From NCBI RefSeq assembly GCF_002387245.1, contig NZ_DGLD01000002.1, positions 209,391-273,390 on the forward strand: a DNA stretch of 64,000 nt, read 5' to 3'. Under the pieces are notes generated by a model that made no database searches, was not told the DNA's origin, and saw only the letters and a program-made list of their open reading frames with translations. The translations under genes and the position numbers were made by a program. How positions within the stretch are numbered: the stretch's first letter is position 1; each line of letters begins with the position of its first letter. Below, piece after piece: positions 1 through 9,066 of the stretch. This stretch comes from Brevundimonas sp. UBA4553 (GTDB lineage: Bacteria > Pseudomonadota > Alphaproteobacteria > Caulobacterales > Caulobacteraceae).

Positions 1-650
1 AGGGTTCGGGTACGCCGCCCCGGAATGACGGCATTGAAGCGGCGCCCGGCTCTTTGACCTCCAACGGTCAGCTCGTCGCCGACCTCTCCACCGCCCGCTC
101 GCTCCCCGGCCGCCACAACGCCCAGAACGCCGCCTTCGCCTACGCCGCCGCCCGCGCCCTGGGCGTGTCGCACGAGGCGGCGGTCGAGGGCCTGCTGACC
201 TTCCCCGGTCTGGCGCACCGCATGGAGGCCGTGGGCCGTCTCGGGTCCGTCCGCTTCATCAACGACTCCAAGGGCACCAACGCCGACGCCGCGCGTCAGG
301 CCCTGGCCTCCTATCCTTCCGTCTTCTGGATCGCGGGCGGCAAGGCCAAGGAGGGCGGCATCGACAGTCTCCGCGACCTCTTCCCCCACGTCGCCAAGGC
401 CTATCTGATCGGCGAAGCTGCCGATGCCTTCTCTGTCACCCTGGCCGACACCCCCCACATCGTGGCCCACACCATGGAGCGCGCTGTCGAACTGGCGGCG
501 GCCGACGCGGCTGCGGCCGGCGGCGAGCAGGTGGTCCTCTTGTCCCCCGCCTGCGCCAGCTTCGACCAGTTCCCTGACTTCGAGGTGCGGGGCGAAGCCT
601 TCCGCGCCGCCGTCCTGGCGCTCGGCGCCAAGCCTGAGCCCGCCGCATGA
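1..650 (+). CDS. murD: UDP-N-acetylmuramoyl-L-alanine--D-glutamate ligase MurD, C-terminal part (5' end outside window)
   Basis: This is the C-terminal part of the cytoplasmic ligase that adds D-glutamate to UDP-MurNAc-L-Ala in peptidoglycan precursor synthesis. The reading frame is open to the left edge (first full codon at base 3), so the gene is cut by the window and the ATP-binding P-loop domain is not visible. What remains is typical of MurD: the HNAQNAAFAYAAARALG helix opening the central/C-terminal region, GLAHRMEAVG, FINDSKGTNADA, GGKAKEGG, and the end motif LSPACASFDQF followed by FEVRGEAF. The stop at 648-650 overlaps the ftsW start (ATGA at 647-650), as expected in a dcw operon. 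The family call is secure from these motifs and from the neighbours ftsW and murG. Confidence 0.95.
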   Translation, partial: GSGTPPRNDGIEAAPGSLTSNGQLVADLSTARSLPGRHNAQNAAFAYAAARALGVSHEAAVEGLLTFPGLAHRMEAVGRLGSVRFINDSKGTNADAARQALASYPSVFWIAGGKAKEGGIDSLRDLFPHVAKAYLIGEAADAFSVTLADTPHIVAHTMERAVELAAADAAAAGGEQVVLLSPACASFDQFPDFEVRGEAFRAAVLALGAKPEPAA

Positions 651-1828
651 GCCAGAGCTACAGCCACCCCTTTTCGCGCAATGATCAGAGCCTGATCGCG
701 CGCTGGTTCTGGACCGTGGATCGCGGCCTCTTGGGCGCGGCCCTGACCCTGGTGGCGCTGGGCGTGTCGCTCAGCTTCGCCTCCAGCCCCGCCGCCATTC
801 TGGCCGATGAATCGATCACCGATCCCTTCCACTATTCCTGGCGGATGATCGTCTGGGCCTCGATGGGCACGGGCCTGATGCTGACCACGTCCCTGCTATC
901 GCCGCGCGGGGTGAGGCGGATCGCGGTCCTGGCCCTGTTCGGGGCCATTGTGGTCATGGCGGCCCTGCCCTTCATCGGCGACACGGTGAAGGGCGCCGCG
1001 CGCTGGATCAACCTCGGTCCGTTCAGCCTGCAACCGTCCGAGTTCGCCAAGCCCGGCCTGATCGTCTTCGCCGCCTGGATGTTCGCCGAGGCGCAGAAAG
1101 GGCAGGGCGTTCCGGGCGTCAGCATCGCTTTCGGCTTCTGGGCCCTGACCGTCGGCCTGCTGCTGATCCAGCCCGACATCGGCCAGACCCTGCTGATCAC
1201 CACCACCTTCATGGCCGTCTTCTTCATGGCCGGGGTGCCGCTGAAGTGGGTGGCCGTCATCGCCGCCATGGGCGCGGGCGGGGTGGTGTCGCTGTATTTC
1301 ACCTTCAGCCACATGCGCGACCGCCTCAGCCGTTTCCTGTCGCCCGAGACGACCGACACCCACCAGATCGACCGCGCTTCCGAGGCCATCCGCGCCGGCG
1401 GCCTGGTCGGGCGCGGCATCGGCGAGGGCGTCATGAAGCGCCGCGTGCCCGACCTGCACACCGACTTCATCTATTCGGTCGGCGCCGAGGAGTTCGGCCT
1501 GATCCTCAGCCTCTTCATGATCGGCCTCTACGCCTTCATCGTCATCCGCGGGATGAAGAAGGCGATGAAGCTGAACGACCCGTTCGAGCAGACGGCGGCG
1601 GCGGGCCTGTTCATGCTGATCGGGCTGCAGGCCTGCATCAATGTGGCGGTGAACCTGAACCTGATCCCGACCAAGGGCATGACGCTTCCCTTCATCAGCT
1701 ATGGCGGATCGTCGATGATGGCCATGGGCCTGACCATGGGCTTTGCGCTGGCCCTGACGCGCCGTCGTCCGGGCGCCTATGAGCCGGGCTCCAACATCTC
1801 CCCGCCGCGTCGTCGCCTGCTGCCGTAA
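647..1828 (+). CDS. ftsW: Lipid II-polymerising SEDS glycosyltransferase FtsW
   Basis: FtsW is the inner-membrane SEDS-family peptidoglycan polymerase that works with the division transpeptidase at the septum. The 393-aa product has about ten hydrophobic helices. SEDS signatures are present: GAARWINLGPFSLQPSEFAKP near residues 120-140 (FtsW/RodA ...QPSE.AK), VGRGIGEGVMKRRVPDLHTDFIYSVGAEEFG in the middle, and PTKGMTLPFISYGGSS near the C terminus. The N-terminal cytoplasmic tail is about 25 residues. Position between murD (4-bp overlap) and murG distinguishes it from RodA. Confidence 0.96.
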   Translation: MSQSYSHPFSRNDQSLIARWFWTVDRGLLGAALTLVALGVSLSFASSPAAILADESITDPFHYSWRMIVWASMGTGLMLTTSLLSPRGVRRIAVLALFGAIVVMAALPFIGDTVKGAARWINLGPFSLQPSEFAKPGLIVFAAWMFAEAQKGQGVPGVSIAFGFWALTVGLLLIQPDIGQTLLITTTFMAVFFMAGVPLKWVAVIAAMGAGGVVSLYFTFSHMRDRLSRFLSPETTDTHQIDRASEAIRAGGLVGRGIGEGVMKRRVPDLHTDFIYSVGAEEFGLILSLFMIGLYAFIVIRGMKKAMKLNDPFEQTAAAGLFMLIGLQACINVAVNLNLIPTKGMTLPFISYGGSSMMAMGLTMGFALALTRRRPGAYEPGSNISPPRRRLLP

Positions 1829-1841
1829 GAGAGTATCCGCC

Positions 1842-2927
1842 ATGAACAAGGTCTGCGTCGTCGCCGCCGGGGGCACTGGCGGTCACATGTTCCCCGCCGA
1901 GGCTCTGGCCCGTGAGCTGGCCTCGCGCGGCTGGCGCGTGGTGCTGGCGACCGACACGCGTGGCGAACAATACGCTCACGCCTTTCCCGCCGAGGAACGT
2001 CTGGCGCTGGACGCCGCCACTGGCGCCGGCCCCGTCGGCCTGCTGAAAGCCGGTCTGGCGATCTGGCGCGGCGTAGGGCAGGCCAAGTCGGCCTTTGACC
2101 GCACCGGCGCGGATGTGGTCGTCGGCTTCGGCGGCTACCCTTCCGCTCCGGCCCTGGTCGCCGCCATCCTGCAAAAGCGCCCGACCCTGATCCACGAACA
2201 GAACGCGGTCCTGGGCCGCACCAACCGGATGCTCGCCCCGCGCGTCGGCGCCGTGGCCTCGGCCTTCCCGACGCTGGGCCGCGCGCCCGAGGCGGTGAAG
2301 GCCCGCGCCCAGGTCGTCGGCAACCCGGTCCGCCCCGACATCCGCGCCCTGTTCGATCGCGCCTATGTCGCGCCCGCACGCGACGGCCCGATCCACGTCC
2401 TCGTCACCGGCGGCAGCCAGGGCGCCCGCATCCTGTCCGAGACCGCGCCGCGCGCGCTGGCGGCTCTGCCTGAGGCCATCCGCAGCCGCCTGCACGTTCA
2501 GCAGCAGTCCCGCCCCGAAACCCTGGAAAGCGCCCGCCAGATCTATCTGGAGGCCGGTATCAACGCCGAGGTCGCCCCCTTCTTCCGCGACATGGCCGAC
2601 CGCCTGTCGAAGGCCCATCTGGTCATCGGTCGCGCTGGCGCTTCGACCTGCTCGGAGTTGGCCGTCGCGGCCCTGCCGTCCGTCCTGATCCCTCTGAAGA
2701 TCGCCATGGACGATCACCAGACCCTGAACGCCCGGGCTCTGTCCCAGGCCGGCGCCGCCCGCGTCATCGCCGAGGATGATCTGACGGTGGACAGTCTGAC
2801 AGCCGCGCTGGCCGAGGTGCTGTCCGATCCGGCCGGGCTGGCGGCGATGTCCGCCGCCGCGCGTTCGGTCGCCATCCCCGACGCCGCCGCGCGTCTGGCC
2901 GATATGGTGGAGGCGGCGGCGCGCTGA
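1842..2927 (+). CDS. murG: Undecaprenyldiphospho-muramoylpentapeptide N-acetylglucosaminyltransferase MurG
   Basis: MurG is a peripheral inner-membrane GT-B enzyme (GT28) that adds GlcNAc to lipid I to make lipid II. The 361-aa product begins VCVVAAGGTGGHMFPA, the N-terminal glycine-rich loop that contacts the lipid carrier. It carries GFGGYPSAPAL and the HEQNAVLGRTNR segment, then TGGSQGARILSE and the UDP-GlcNAc-binding RAGASTCSELA. I chose ATG 1842, 13 bp after the ftsW stop and right before the conserved glycine loop; an in-frame start at 1779 would lie inside ftsW and add residues not expected in MurG. Confidence 0.96.
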   Translation: MNKVCVVAAGGTGGHMFPAEALARELASRGWRVVLATDTRGEQYAHAFPAEERLALDAATGAGPVGLLKAGLAIWRGVGQAKSAFDRTGADVVVGFGGYPSAPALVAAILQKRPTLIHEQNAVLGRTNRMLAPRVGAVASAFPTLGRAPEAVKARAQVVGNPVRPDIRALFDRAYVAPARDGPIHVLVTGGSQGARILSETAPRALAALPEAIRSRLHVQQQSRPETLESARQIYLEAGINAEVAPFFRDMADRLSKAHLVIGRAGASTCSELAVAALPSVLIPLKIAMDDHQTLNARALSQAGAARVIAEDDLTVDSLTAALAEVLSDPAGLAAMSAAARSVAIPDAAARLADMVEAAAR

Positions 2928-2976
2928 AGCGACGCATGGCCTTGGGTCGCGGGGCGAAGGTGGCTAGGCTGACCTC

Positions 2977-4110
2977 ATGCCCCAGTTCGTCATCAATCTG
3001 ACCAACGATGTCTTCGCCCTGTGGGCGCAGTTTCACTGGCTGCCCGAATGGGCCGTGGTCACCATCATCACCGCCGTCTTCGTCTTCATCGGCTGGGCGG
3101 CCAACCAGGTCGTCTTCGCCCTGCTGAAGCTGGCGGTGCGCAAGCGCGACCTGTTCTGGAAGGGCATGGTCGGTCGCGCGCGGCTGAAGGTGCGGATCGC
3201 AGTGATGATCATCGCCCTGGCCCTGGCGGTGACAGTGTCTCCGCTGGACCCTGAACCCTCGCTCCTCATCCGGCGCACCCTGTTGTTCGGCTTCATCCTG
3301 GTCTGCGGCTGGATGATTGCGGGCGCGGTGGACATGGGCGCGATCGTCCATCTGCGTAAATTCAACATGGAGGCCGAGGACAACCTCTATGCGAGGAAGC
3401 ACGTCACCCAGACGCGCATCCTGCAACGTGTCGCCGCCATCCTGATCGGGCTGATCACCCTGGGCCTGGCGCTGCTGACCATCCCGGGCGTGCGACAGTG
3501 GGGCATGTCGCTGCTGGCCTCCGCCGGTGTGGTCGGCATCGTCGCCGGTCTGGCCCTGCAACCCTTCCTGACCAATCTGATCGCCGGCATCCAGATCGCC
3601 ACCGCCCAGCCGATCCGGCTGGACGACGCGGTCATCGTCGAGGGCGAATGGGGGCGGGTGGAGGAGATCACCTCCACCTATGTGGTGGTCAAGCTGTGGG
3701 ACTGGCGGCGGATGATCCTGCCGCTGACCTACTTCATCCAGAAGCCGTTCCAGAACTGGACCCGCGACAACGCCAGCCTGATCGGGGTCGCCTTCCTCTA
3801 TGTGGACTACGAGGCCCCGATCGACCGCCTGCGCGTCAGGCTCGAGGCCATCGCCCACGCCTCGCCCCTATGGGACGGCGACGTGGTGTCCCTGCAGGTC
3901 ACCGACATCACCGACCGTGTGGCCCAGGTCCGCTGCCTGACCAGCGCCAAGAACGCCTCGATCGCCTTCGACCTTCGCTGCGAGGTGCGCGAGAAGATGC
4001 TGGTCTTTATGCGGGACGAATGCCCGCAGGCTCTGCCGCGTGACCGTTTCGACCTGAATCGCATCGACGATCAGCGCGGGCCGTCGATCTCGCCCCTCAG
4101 CAAGGCCTGA
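2977..4110 (+). CDS. MscS-family mechanosensitive ion channel
   Basis: The 377-aa predicted inner-membrane protein belongs to the small-conductance mechanosensitive channel family, which releases solutes on hypo-osmotic shock. There are about four to five hydrophobic helices (around residues 25-50, 70-90, 98-118, 150-168 and 172-200). The pore-helix-like stretch SLLASAGVVGIVAGLALQPF at about 178-197 is followed by the MscS beta domain: PIRLDDAVIVEGEWGRVEEI and the RRMILPLTYF strand. The C-terminal alpha/beta domain is present. It starts 49 bp after murG and is probably not part of that operon. Its last 40 bases overlap the convergent gene on the other strand. The conducted solute cannot be read from sequence. 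Confidence 0.88.
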   Translation: MPQFVINLTNDVFALWAQFHWLPEWAVVTIITAVFVFIGWAANQVVFALLKLAVRKRDLFWKGMVGRARLKVRIAVMIIALALAVTVSPLDPEPSLLIRRTLLFGFILVCGWMIAGAVDMGAIVHLRKFNMEAEDNLYARKHVTQTRILQRVAAILIGLITLGLALLTIPGVRQWGMSLLASAGVVGIVAGLALQPFLTNLIAGIQIATAQPIRLDDAVIVEGEWGRVEEITSTYVVVKLWDWRRMILPLTYFIQKPFQNWTRDNASLIGVAFLYVDYEAPIDRLRVRLEAIAHASPLWDGDVVSLQVTDITDRVAQVRCLTSAKNASIAFDLRCEVREKMLVFMRDECPQALPRDRFDLNRIDDQRGPSISPLSKA

Positions 4111-4547
4111 CCCAGCTTGACGGCCTCGGCGACGGCCGCAGTATCCGCGGCGGGCGTATCTGAAGCGCAGGCGACAGCCGCCAGCTCCGCTGCGTCGCCG
4201 CCGGGACTGATGGCGTAGGGCGGCGAGGGCTCCGGCGTGATCGGCCCCTCGACGCCGTCGGCGCGCAGCGAGGCGAAGTCCAGCCGGTCTGCCGTTTGCG
4301 CTGCGCAGTCGAACCGCCACCACGACCAGCCGCCGGAATAGGCGATGTCGCCGATGACCAGGTCCGCCTCGCTGACTTGCAGGGATCGCATGCGCACGCC
4401 GTCGCCATCGGGCGTGACCGACGCGGCGTCGGCGAAGATGGCGAAGCGCCCGACGCCGGTCAGGACCAGGGCGTGATCCTGGGCCATCGCCGACGGCGCC
4501 GTCAGCATGGCGAGGGCGATCATCGTCGTCATGAGGGCTGGTTTCAT
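4071..4547 (-). CDS. Hypothetical secreted protein
   Basis: This 158-aa product has an N-terminal signal peptide (MKPALMTTMIALAMLTAPSA, then MAQ, likely cleaved around residues 20-23), so it should be periplasmic. The mature part has a WSWWRFDCAAQTADRLDF motif and two further cysteines at most. A similar WxxFDC layout occurs in several small alphaproteobacterial periplasmic proteins of unknown function, but I do not recognise a named family. It is convergent with the MscS gene and the two coding regions overlap tail to tail by 40 bp. Its start lies 70 bp from the divergent glycosyltransferase start. Coding probability is supported by the clean signal peptide. Confidence 0.7.
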   Translation of the reverse strand: MKPALMTTMIALAMLTAPSAMAQDHALVLTGVGRFAIFADAASVTPDGDGVRMRSLQVSEADLVIGDIAYSGGWSWWRFDCAAQTADRLDFASLRADGVEGPITPEPSPPYAISPGGDAAELAAVACASDTPAADTAAVAEAVKLGQALLRGEIDGPR

Positions 4548-4617
4548 CTCGGCGTCCCGTGCTTCGTTAACCGCATCCGCAAACCACGTGTTGAGACGCC
4601 GCGTCTATAGCCAAGCC

Positions 4618-5478
4618 ATGTATCAAGAGCCGCTAGGAGCCGATCTCGCCAACGCCCCGCCCGACCGGCGGGCGCGGCCGCGTCGTCCGTTCCGGCAGAG
4701 GCGCAGACCTGAGGAACGCGTCCGCATCCTGGGCGAGACCGTGGACCTGATGCGCCCCGAGGAGGTCCTGCTGCATATCGAGCGCTGCGTCGAGGCGTGC
4801 GCGCGCAGCATCATCGCCAACCACAACCTGCACAGCCTCTACCTGCTGCCGCGCACGCCGGGGATGCGGCGGCTCTACGATATGGCGGACGTGGTCGAGC
4901 TGGATTCCACGCCGCTGATCCACTTCACGCGGCTGCTGGGCCTGCACAGCCGCCCCTTCCATCGCTGCACCTATCTGGACTGGCGCGATCAGTTCTGGAG
5001 CATGGCGAACCGCAAGGGCTGGCGTGTCCTCTATGTAGGGGGCGCAGAGGGCGTGGCGACGAGCGCCGCCGAACGGCTGAGCGCACGTTATCCGGGCGCG
5101 GTGATCAAGGGATTGTCCGGCTATTTCGACGCTACGCCGGGCTCGGCGGGCAATGCTGCGGTTCTGGCCGACGCGCGCGACTTCCAGCCCAGCATTCTCT
5201 TTGTCGGCATGGGCATGCCGCGACAGGAGCTGTGGATCGCCGACAACATCGAGGCCCTACCCGAAGCCGTCATCCTGCCGGTCGGCGCCGCCTTTGATTA
5301 TGAGGCTGGCGTCCAGCAGGCGGCGCCACGCTGGATGGGGCGGATGGGCGTCGAATGGCTGTTCCGCCTGTTCGCCGACCCGAAACGCCTGTTCACCCGC
5401 TACTGCGTCGAGCCCTGGTTCCTGATCGGCCCAGCCATGGGCGACGTGCGCGCAGCGATGCAGCGACGCAAGCGCTGA
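4618..5478 (+). CDS. WecB/TagA/CpsF (WecG) family glycosyltransferase
   Basis: The 286-aa protein belongs to GT family 26, enzymes that transfer N-acetylmannosamine-type sugars to lipid-linked precursors at the cytoplasmic membrane face. Diagnostic motifs are ILGETVDLMRPEEVLLHIE at the start of the fold, LYVGGAEGVATSAAERL, LFVGMGMPRQELWIADN (the family GxGxPxQE signature) and VGAAFDYEAGVQQAAPRWM. An Arg-rich stretch precedes the domain. I chose ATG 4618 because translation upstream to 4507 would run into the promoter region shared with the divergent gene. In Caulobacter crescentus a protein of this family, HfsJ, acts in holdfast polysaccharide synthesis. That role here is only a possibility; exopolysaccharide or O-antigen synthesis are alternatives. 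Confidence 0.88.
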   Translation: MYQEPLGADLANAPPDRRARPRRPFRQRRRPEERVRILGETVDLMRPEEVLLHIERCVEACARSIIANHNLHSLYLLPRTPGMRRLYDMADVVELDSTPLIHFTRLLGLHSRPFHRCTYLDWRDQFWSMANRKGWRVLYVGGAEGVATSAAERLSARYPGAVIKGLSGYFDATPGSAGNAAVLADARDFQPSILFVGMGMPRQELWIADNIEALPEAVILPVGAAFDYEAGVQQAAPRWMGRMGVEWLFRLFADPKRLFTRYCVEPWFLIGPAMGDVRAAMQRRKR

Positions 5479-5480
5479 TA

Positions 5481-5610
5481 TTTTTCCTCCTCACGCGTGG
5501 GGAGGGGGACCGCGGAGCGGTGGAGGGGCGATGCGCTAGGCTCAACCGAGCCCCTCCGTCTCGTCGGCTTCGCCGCCGATCCACCTCCCCATGAAGTGAG
5601 GAGGAGAAAC
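5481..5610. repeat. Intergenic palindromic repeat, type A
   Basis: The 137-bp gap between the convergent glycosyltransferase and smc genes is almost filled by an imperfect inverted repeat. The left arm (5481-5510, TTTTCCTCCTCACGCGTGGG then GAGGGGGA) matches the reverse complement of the right arm (about 5579-5609, TCCACCTCCCCATGAAGTGA then GGAGGAGAAA). An inner pair, GGAGGGGC and GCCCCTCC, would extend the stem. The transcript could fold into one long hairpin, so it may also help end transcription from both sides. It differs in sequence from the type B repeats elsewhere in the window. Confidence 0.7.
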
Positions 5611-5615
5611 CCGTT

Positions 5616-8600
5616 CTACGCCGCCACGATCTGCTCGGCCTGGTTCAGGTTGACGCTGACCAGCTGGCTCATGCCGCGCTCGGGCATGGTGACGCCGTAC
5701 AGGCGGTCCATCCGGCTCATGGTCACCGGGTTGTGGGTGATGACGATGAAGCGGGTGTCGGTGCGGCTGCGCATCTCGTGCAGCATCCGGCAGAAGCGGT
5801 CCACGTTGGCGTCGTCCAGCGGCGCGTCCACCTCGTCCAGCACGCAGACGGGCGCCGGATTGGCCAGGAAGACGCCGAAGATCAGCGCCGCCGCCGTCAG
5901 GGCCTGCTCGCCGCCCGACATCAGGCTCATGACCGACAGGCGCTTGCCGGGCGGGCAGGCGTAGATTTCCAGACCGGCCTCCAGGGGATCGTCGCTCTCG
6001 ACCAGCTTCAGCTCGGCCTGACCGCCGCCGAACAGGGCTTCGAACAGGGCCTTGAAGTTGGCGTTGATGACGTCGAACGCCGCCACCAGCCGCTCGCGGC
6101 CCTCAGCGTTCAATTCGTCGATGCCGTCGCGCAGCTTGGCGATCGCCTGGGTCAGGTCGATGCGCTCCGACTTCATGGCGCCCAGGCGCTCGTCATATTC
6201 AGCGGCCTCCTCCTCGGCGCGCAGGTTGACGGCGCCCAGAGCCTCGCGCTCGCGCTCCAGCCCCGTCAGCAGGCTTTCGGCGCCGGCGGTGTCCGGTGGG
6301 CGGGCGATGGCGTCGTCGATCAGCTTCTGGCCCAGTTCGTCCGGCGACATCTGCGCCGTCTCGCGGACGTTGGCCTCGGCCTCGGCCAGACGCTCGCTCG
6401 CGGCCTCGGCGCGGGCGGCGAGCCCAGCGCGGGCCTCGCGCGCGGCTCCGGCGGCGGCCTCGGCGGCGCGGCTGGCGCGGTCGCTTTCGCCAGCTGTGCT
6501 TTCGGCCAACGACAGGGCTTCTGCCGAGGCGCTCTTGCGCGCCTCGGCGGCGATCAGGGCGTCCATCAAGGTCCCGCGCTGCTCGGCGAAGCCCTGCGGC
6601 GCGATCTCGGCCTGTTTCAACAGGGCGGCGGTCTTGTCGGCGTCCTTGCCCAGGGCGGCGACGCGGGCGGCGCTCTCTTTCGACCGACCGGCCCAGCCCT
6701 CGTGGGCGCGGCTCAGGCTGCCTAGCCGCTGTTCGCGTCCGGCGCGGTCGCGGGCTTCCTCGTCCCGGGTCGAGCGGGCGGTCTGGGCCGCCTGCCGCGC
6801 GGCGTCAGCTGAGACACGGGCGGCGGCCAGTTCGTCGCGTAGCCCGGCGATGGTTTCCGACGGCGCCTCGACCGACTGCGCGGCCTCCAGCGCGGCCTTG
6901 GCTTCGGCCACCTCGCCGTCCAGCCGGGCGACGGTCTCGTCCAGCGCCTGGGCGCGGGCTTCGCGTCGGGTCTGGTCGCGCATCAGGCTTTCGACCCGAT
7001 CACGAGCAGCGGTCACCGCCTTGTCGGCGGCGAAGGGCTTGAGGCGGGCGGTCTTCACCGTCTCTTCCGACGCACGGAAGGCTTCGGTCGCGGTCTTCAG
7101 AGCCGTCTGTGCAGCCTCCAGCGCGGGCTTGCCGGTGTCGATCTCGGCTTCCAGCTCGGCCAACCGCCTGCGCTGGGCCAGACGTACGGCGGCGGGACGC
7201 GGGGCCTCGGCGCGGCTGACGAAGCCGTCCCAGCGATAGAGATCGCCCTCCACCGTCACCAGGCGGGCGCCGGTCGGCAGGGCCTTGGCGAGGGCTGCGA
7301 TCCGCTCTTTGGGCGCAACGCCGCACAGGGCCAGACGCGCGGCCAGTTCAGCGGGCGCGGTCACATGGGCGGCCAGCGGCGTCACGCCTTCTGGCCAGAC
7401 TGGGGAGGGCGCGTCGGCCCCGGCCCAGTGGGCGGCGGCGCGGGCGTCCAGCGCGGCGTCCAGATCGTCGCCCAGAGCCGCAGCCAGCGCGGCCTCAAAA
7501 CCCTTGGCCGCAGACACCTTGTCCAGAGCGGGCGGGTGGTCGCGCTTGCCGGTGACCAGCAGTTGCGCCAGTCCCCGCGCCTCGGTCTGCAACCGACCCA
7601 GACGGTCCTCAGCGGCGCGAGCCGCCGTGCGGGCCTCGGCCTCGACGCGGGCCAGATCGCCGCGCGCGGCCTCGGCGGCCTCGACGGCTTCGCGGGCGGC
7701 GACCAGTTCCGCCTGAGCCGCCTCAAGCGCGGTGCGGGCCTGGGCCAGTTCCGGGGTCTCGATGGGGCCGAGAGCCTCGCGTTCGCGTTTGGCCTGATCG
7801 TGCTGACCGACGACGCGGGCCAGACGCGCCTCGGCGTCGCGCTTCCTCGCGCTCTCGGCGTTGGCGCGGGCCTCGACGGCGGCCAGGGTCCCGGCAAGGC
7901 GTTCGACCTCGGCGTCGGCTGCCTTTCGGGCGTCCTCGGCGGTCAGCAGGGCCTTTTCCAGTTCCGGGCCGCGCTCGGGCGCGGCGGCGATCTCGGCCTT
8001 CAGCTTCGTCAGTTCGTGGTCCAGCCGGTCCAGTTCGCGTTTCGCGTCGGCGGCCATCCGCTCTTCACGCTCGACGTCGGCGGCTATCCGGGCTGCCTCG
8101 GCCTTCAGCCGGTCGACTTCGGCGCGGGCGGCCTGTTCCGCCATGTCGAGGCGGTCGCGCTCCAGCGTGGCTCGGTGCAGCAGGGCGCCGGCCACGGCGT
8201 CTTCCTCGCGCGCCGGCTTCATCGCCTCCTGCGCCTTCATGGCGTCGGCCTCGGCCTTGCCCGCTGCGGCGCCGGCCTCGGCTACCGCGCGGTCGGCGTC
8301 GCGCAGTTCCTGGGCCGCGACTTCCGCCGCAGTCTTGGCGTCGTTCCAGCGCACATAGAGCAGGGCGGCCTGCAGGGCGCGGATCTCGGCCGAAATCTTC
8401 TTGTACTTCTCGGCCTGCCGCGCCTCGCGCTTCAGCCGGTTCAGCGCCGTCTCCAGTTCCCGTCCGATGTCGTCCAGCCGGTCCAGATTGGTCTCGGCGG
8501 CTTTCAGGCGCAGTTCGGCCTCATGACGGCGGGTGTGCAGGCCGGCCACGCCGCCGGCCTCTTCCAGAATCCGGCGTCGGTTCTGCGGCTTGGCTGCGAT

Positions 8601-9056
8601 CAGTTCCGAAATCTGGCCCTGACGCACCAGGGCCGGACTGTTGGCTCCGGTCGAGGCGTCGGCGAACAGCAGCTGGACGTCGCGGGCGCGGACCTCCTTG
8701 CCGTTGATCCGATAGGTCGAGCCCTGACCCCGGTCGATGCGGCGCGAGACCTCTAGAACGGGGCTGTCTGTAAAGGGCTGGGGCGCGCGCTTCTGGGCGT
8801 TGTCGATGGTCAGCACGACTTCGGCGTGGCTGCGCGGCGGACGCCCCGCAGCGCCGGCGAAGATGACGTCGTCCATGCCCTGGCCGCGCATGGCCTTGGC
8901 CGAGTTGGCGCCCATGACCCAACGCAGGCTTTCCAGCACGTTGGACTTGCCGCAACCGTTCGGCCCGACCACCCCGGTCAGGCCGGACTCGATCTGGACT
9001 TCCGCCGCGTCGACGAAGGATTTGAAGCCGACGAGCTTCAGTCTCTGAAATTGCAT
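5616..9056 (-). CDS. smc: Chromosome segregation protein SMC
   Basis: SMC is the ATPase of the bacterial condensin complex (with ScpA/ScpB) that organises and segregates the chromosome. The 1146-aa length is right for bacterial SMC. The N-terminal head has FKSFVD and the Walker A loop GPNGCGKSNVLESLRWVMG (about residues 31-49). Long Ala/Glu/Arg-rich coiled coils flank a hinge at about 490-620. The C-terminal head has LMSGGEQALTAAALIFGVFL (ABC signature) and Walker B VCVLDEVDAPLDD. It ends ...LNQAEQIVAA. It lies at the end of a minus-strand run after two dsbA-like genes, the nearer only 10 bp upstream, so co-transcription is likely. Confidence 0.97.
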   Translation of the reverse strand: MQFQRLKLVGFKSFVDAAEVQIESGLTGVVGPNGCGKSNVLESLRWVMGANSAKAMRGQGMDDVIFAGAAGRPPRSHAEVVLTIDNAQKRAPQPFTDSPVLEVSRRIDRGQGSTYRINGKEVRARDVQLLFADASTGANSPALVRQGQISELIAAKPQNRRRILEEAGGVAGLHTRRHEAELRLKAAETNLDRLDDIGRELETALNRLKREARQAEKYKKISAEIRALQAALLYVRWNDAKTAAEVAAQELRDADRAVAEAGAAAGKAEADAMKAQEAMKPAREEDAVAGALLHRATLERDRLDMAEQAARAEVDRLKAEAARIAADVEREERMAADAKRELDRLDHELTKLKAEIAAAPERGPELEKALLTAEDARKAADAEVERLAGTLAAVEARANAESARKRDAEARLARVVGQHDQAKREREALGPIETPELAQARTALEAAQAELVAAREAVEAAEAARGDLARVEAEARTAARAAEDRLGRLQTEARGLAQLLVTGKRDHPPALDKVSAAKGFEAALAAALGDDLDAALDARAAAHWAGADAPSPVWPEGVTPLAAHVTAPAELAARLALCGVAPKERIAALAKALPTGARLVTVEGDLYRWDGFVSRAEAPRPAAVRLAQRRRLAELEAEIDTGKPALEAAQTALKTATEAFRASEETVKTARLKPFAADKAVTAARDRVESLMRDQTRREARAQALDETVARLDGEVAEAKAALEAAQSVEAPSETIAGLRDELAAARVSADAARQAAQTARSTRDEEARDRAGREQRLGSLSRAHEGWAGRSKESAARVAALGKDADKTAALLKQAEIAPQGFAEQRGTLMDALIAAEARKSASAEALSLAESTAGESDRASRAAEAAAGAAREARAGLAARAEAASERLAEAEANVRETAQMSPDELGQKLIDDAIARPPDTAGAESLLTGLEREREALGAVNLRAEEEAAEYDERLGAMKSERIDLTQAIAKLRDGIDELNAEGRERLVAAFDVINANFKALFEALFGGGQAELKLVESDDPLEAGLEIYACPPGKRLSVMSLMSGGEQALTAAALIFGVFLANPAPVCVLDEVDAPLDDANVDRFCRMLHEMRSRTDTRFIVITHNPVTMSRMDRLYGVTMPERGMSQLVSVNLNQAEQIVAA

Positions 9057-9066
9057 TGGCGGGGTG

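Noticed and set aside
7365..8756. Long plus-strand frame of 463 codons within smc, and further long antisense frames over smc
   Set aside because: They are shadows of the long GC-rich smc gene on the opposite strand; their translations are low-complexity and match no known fold.
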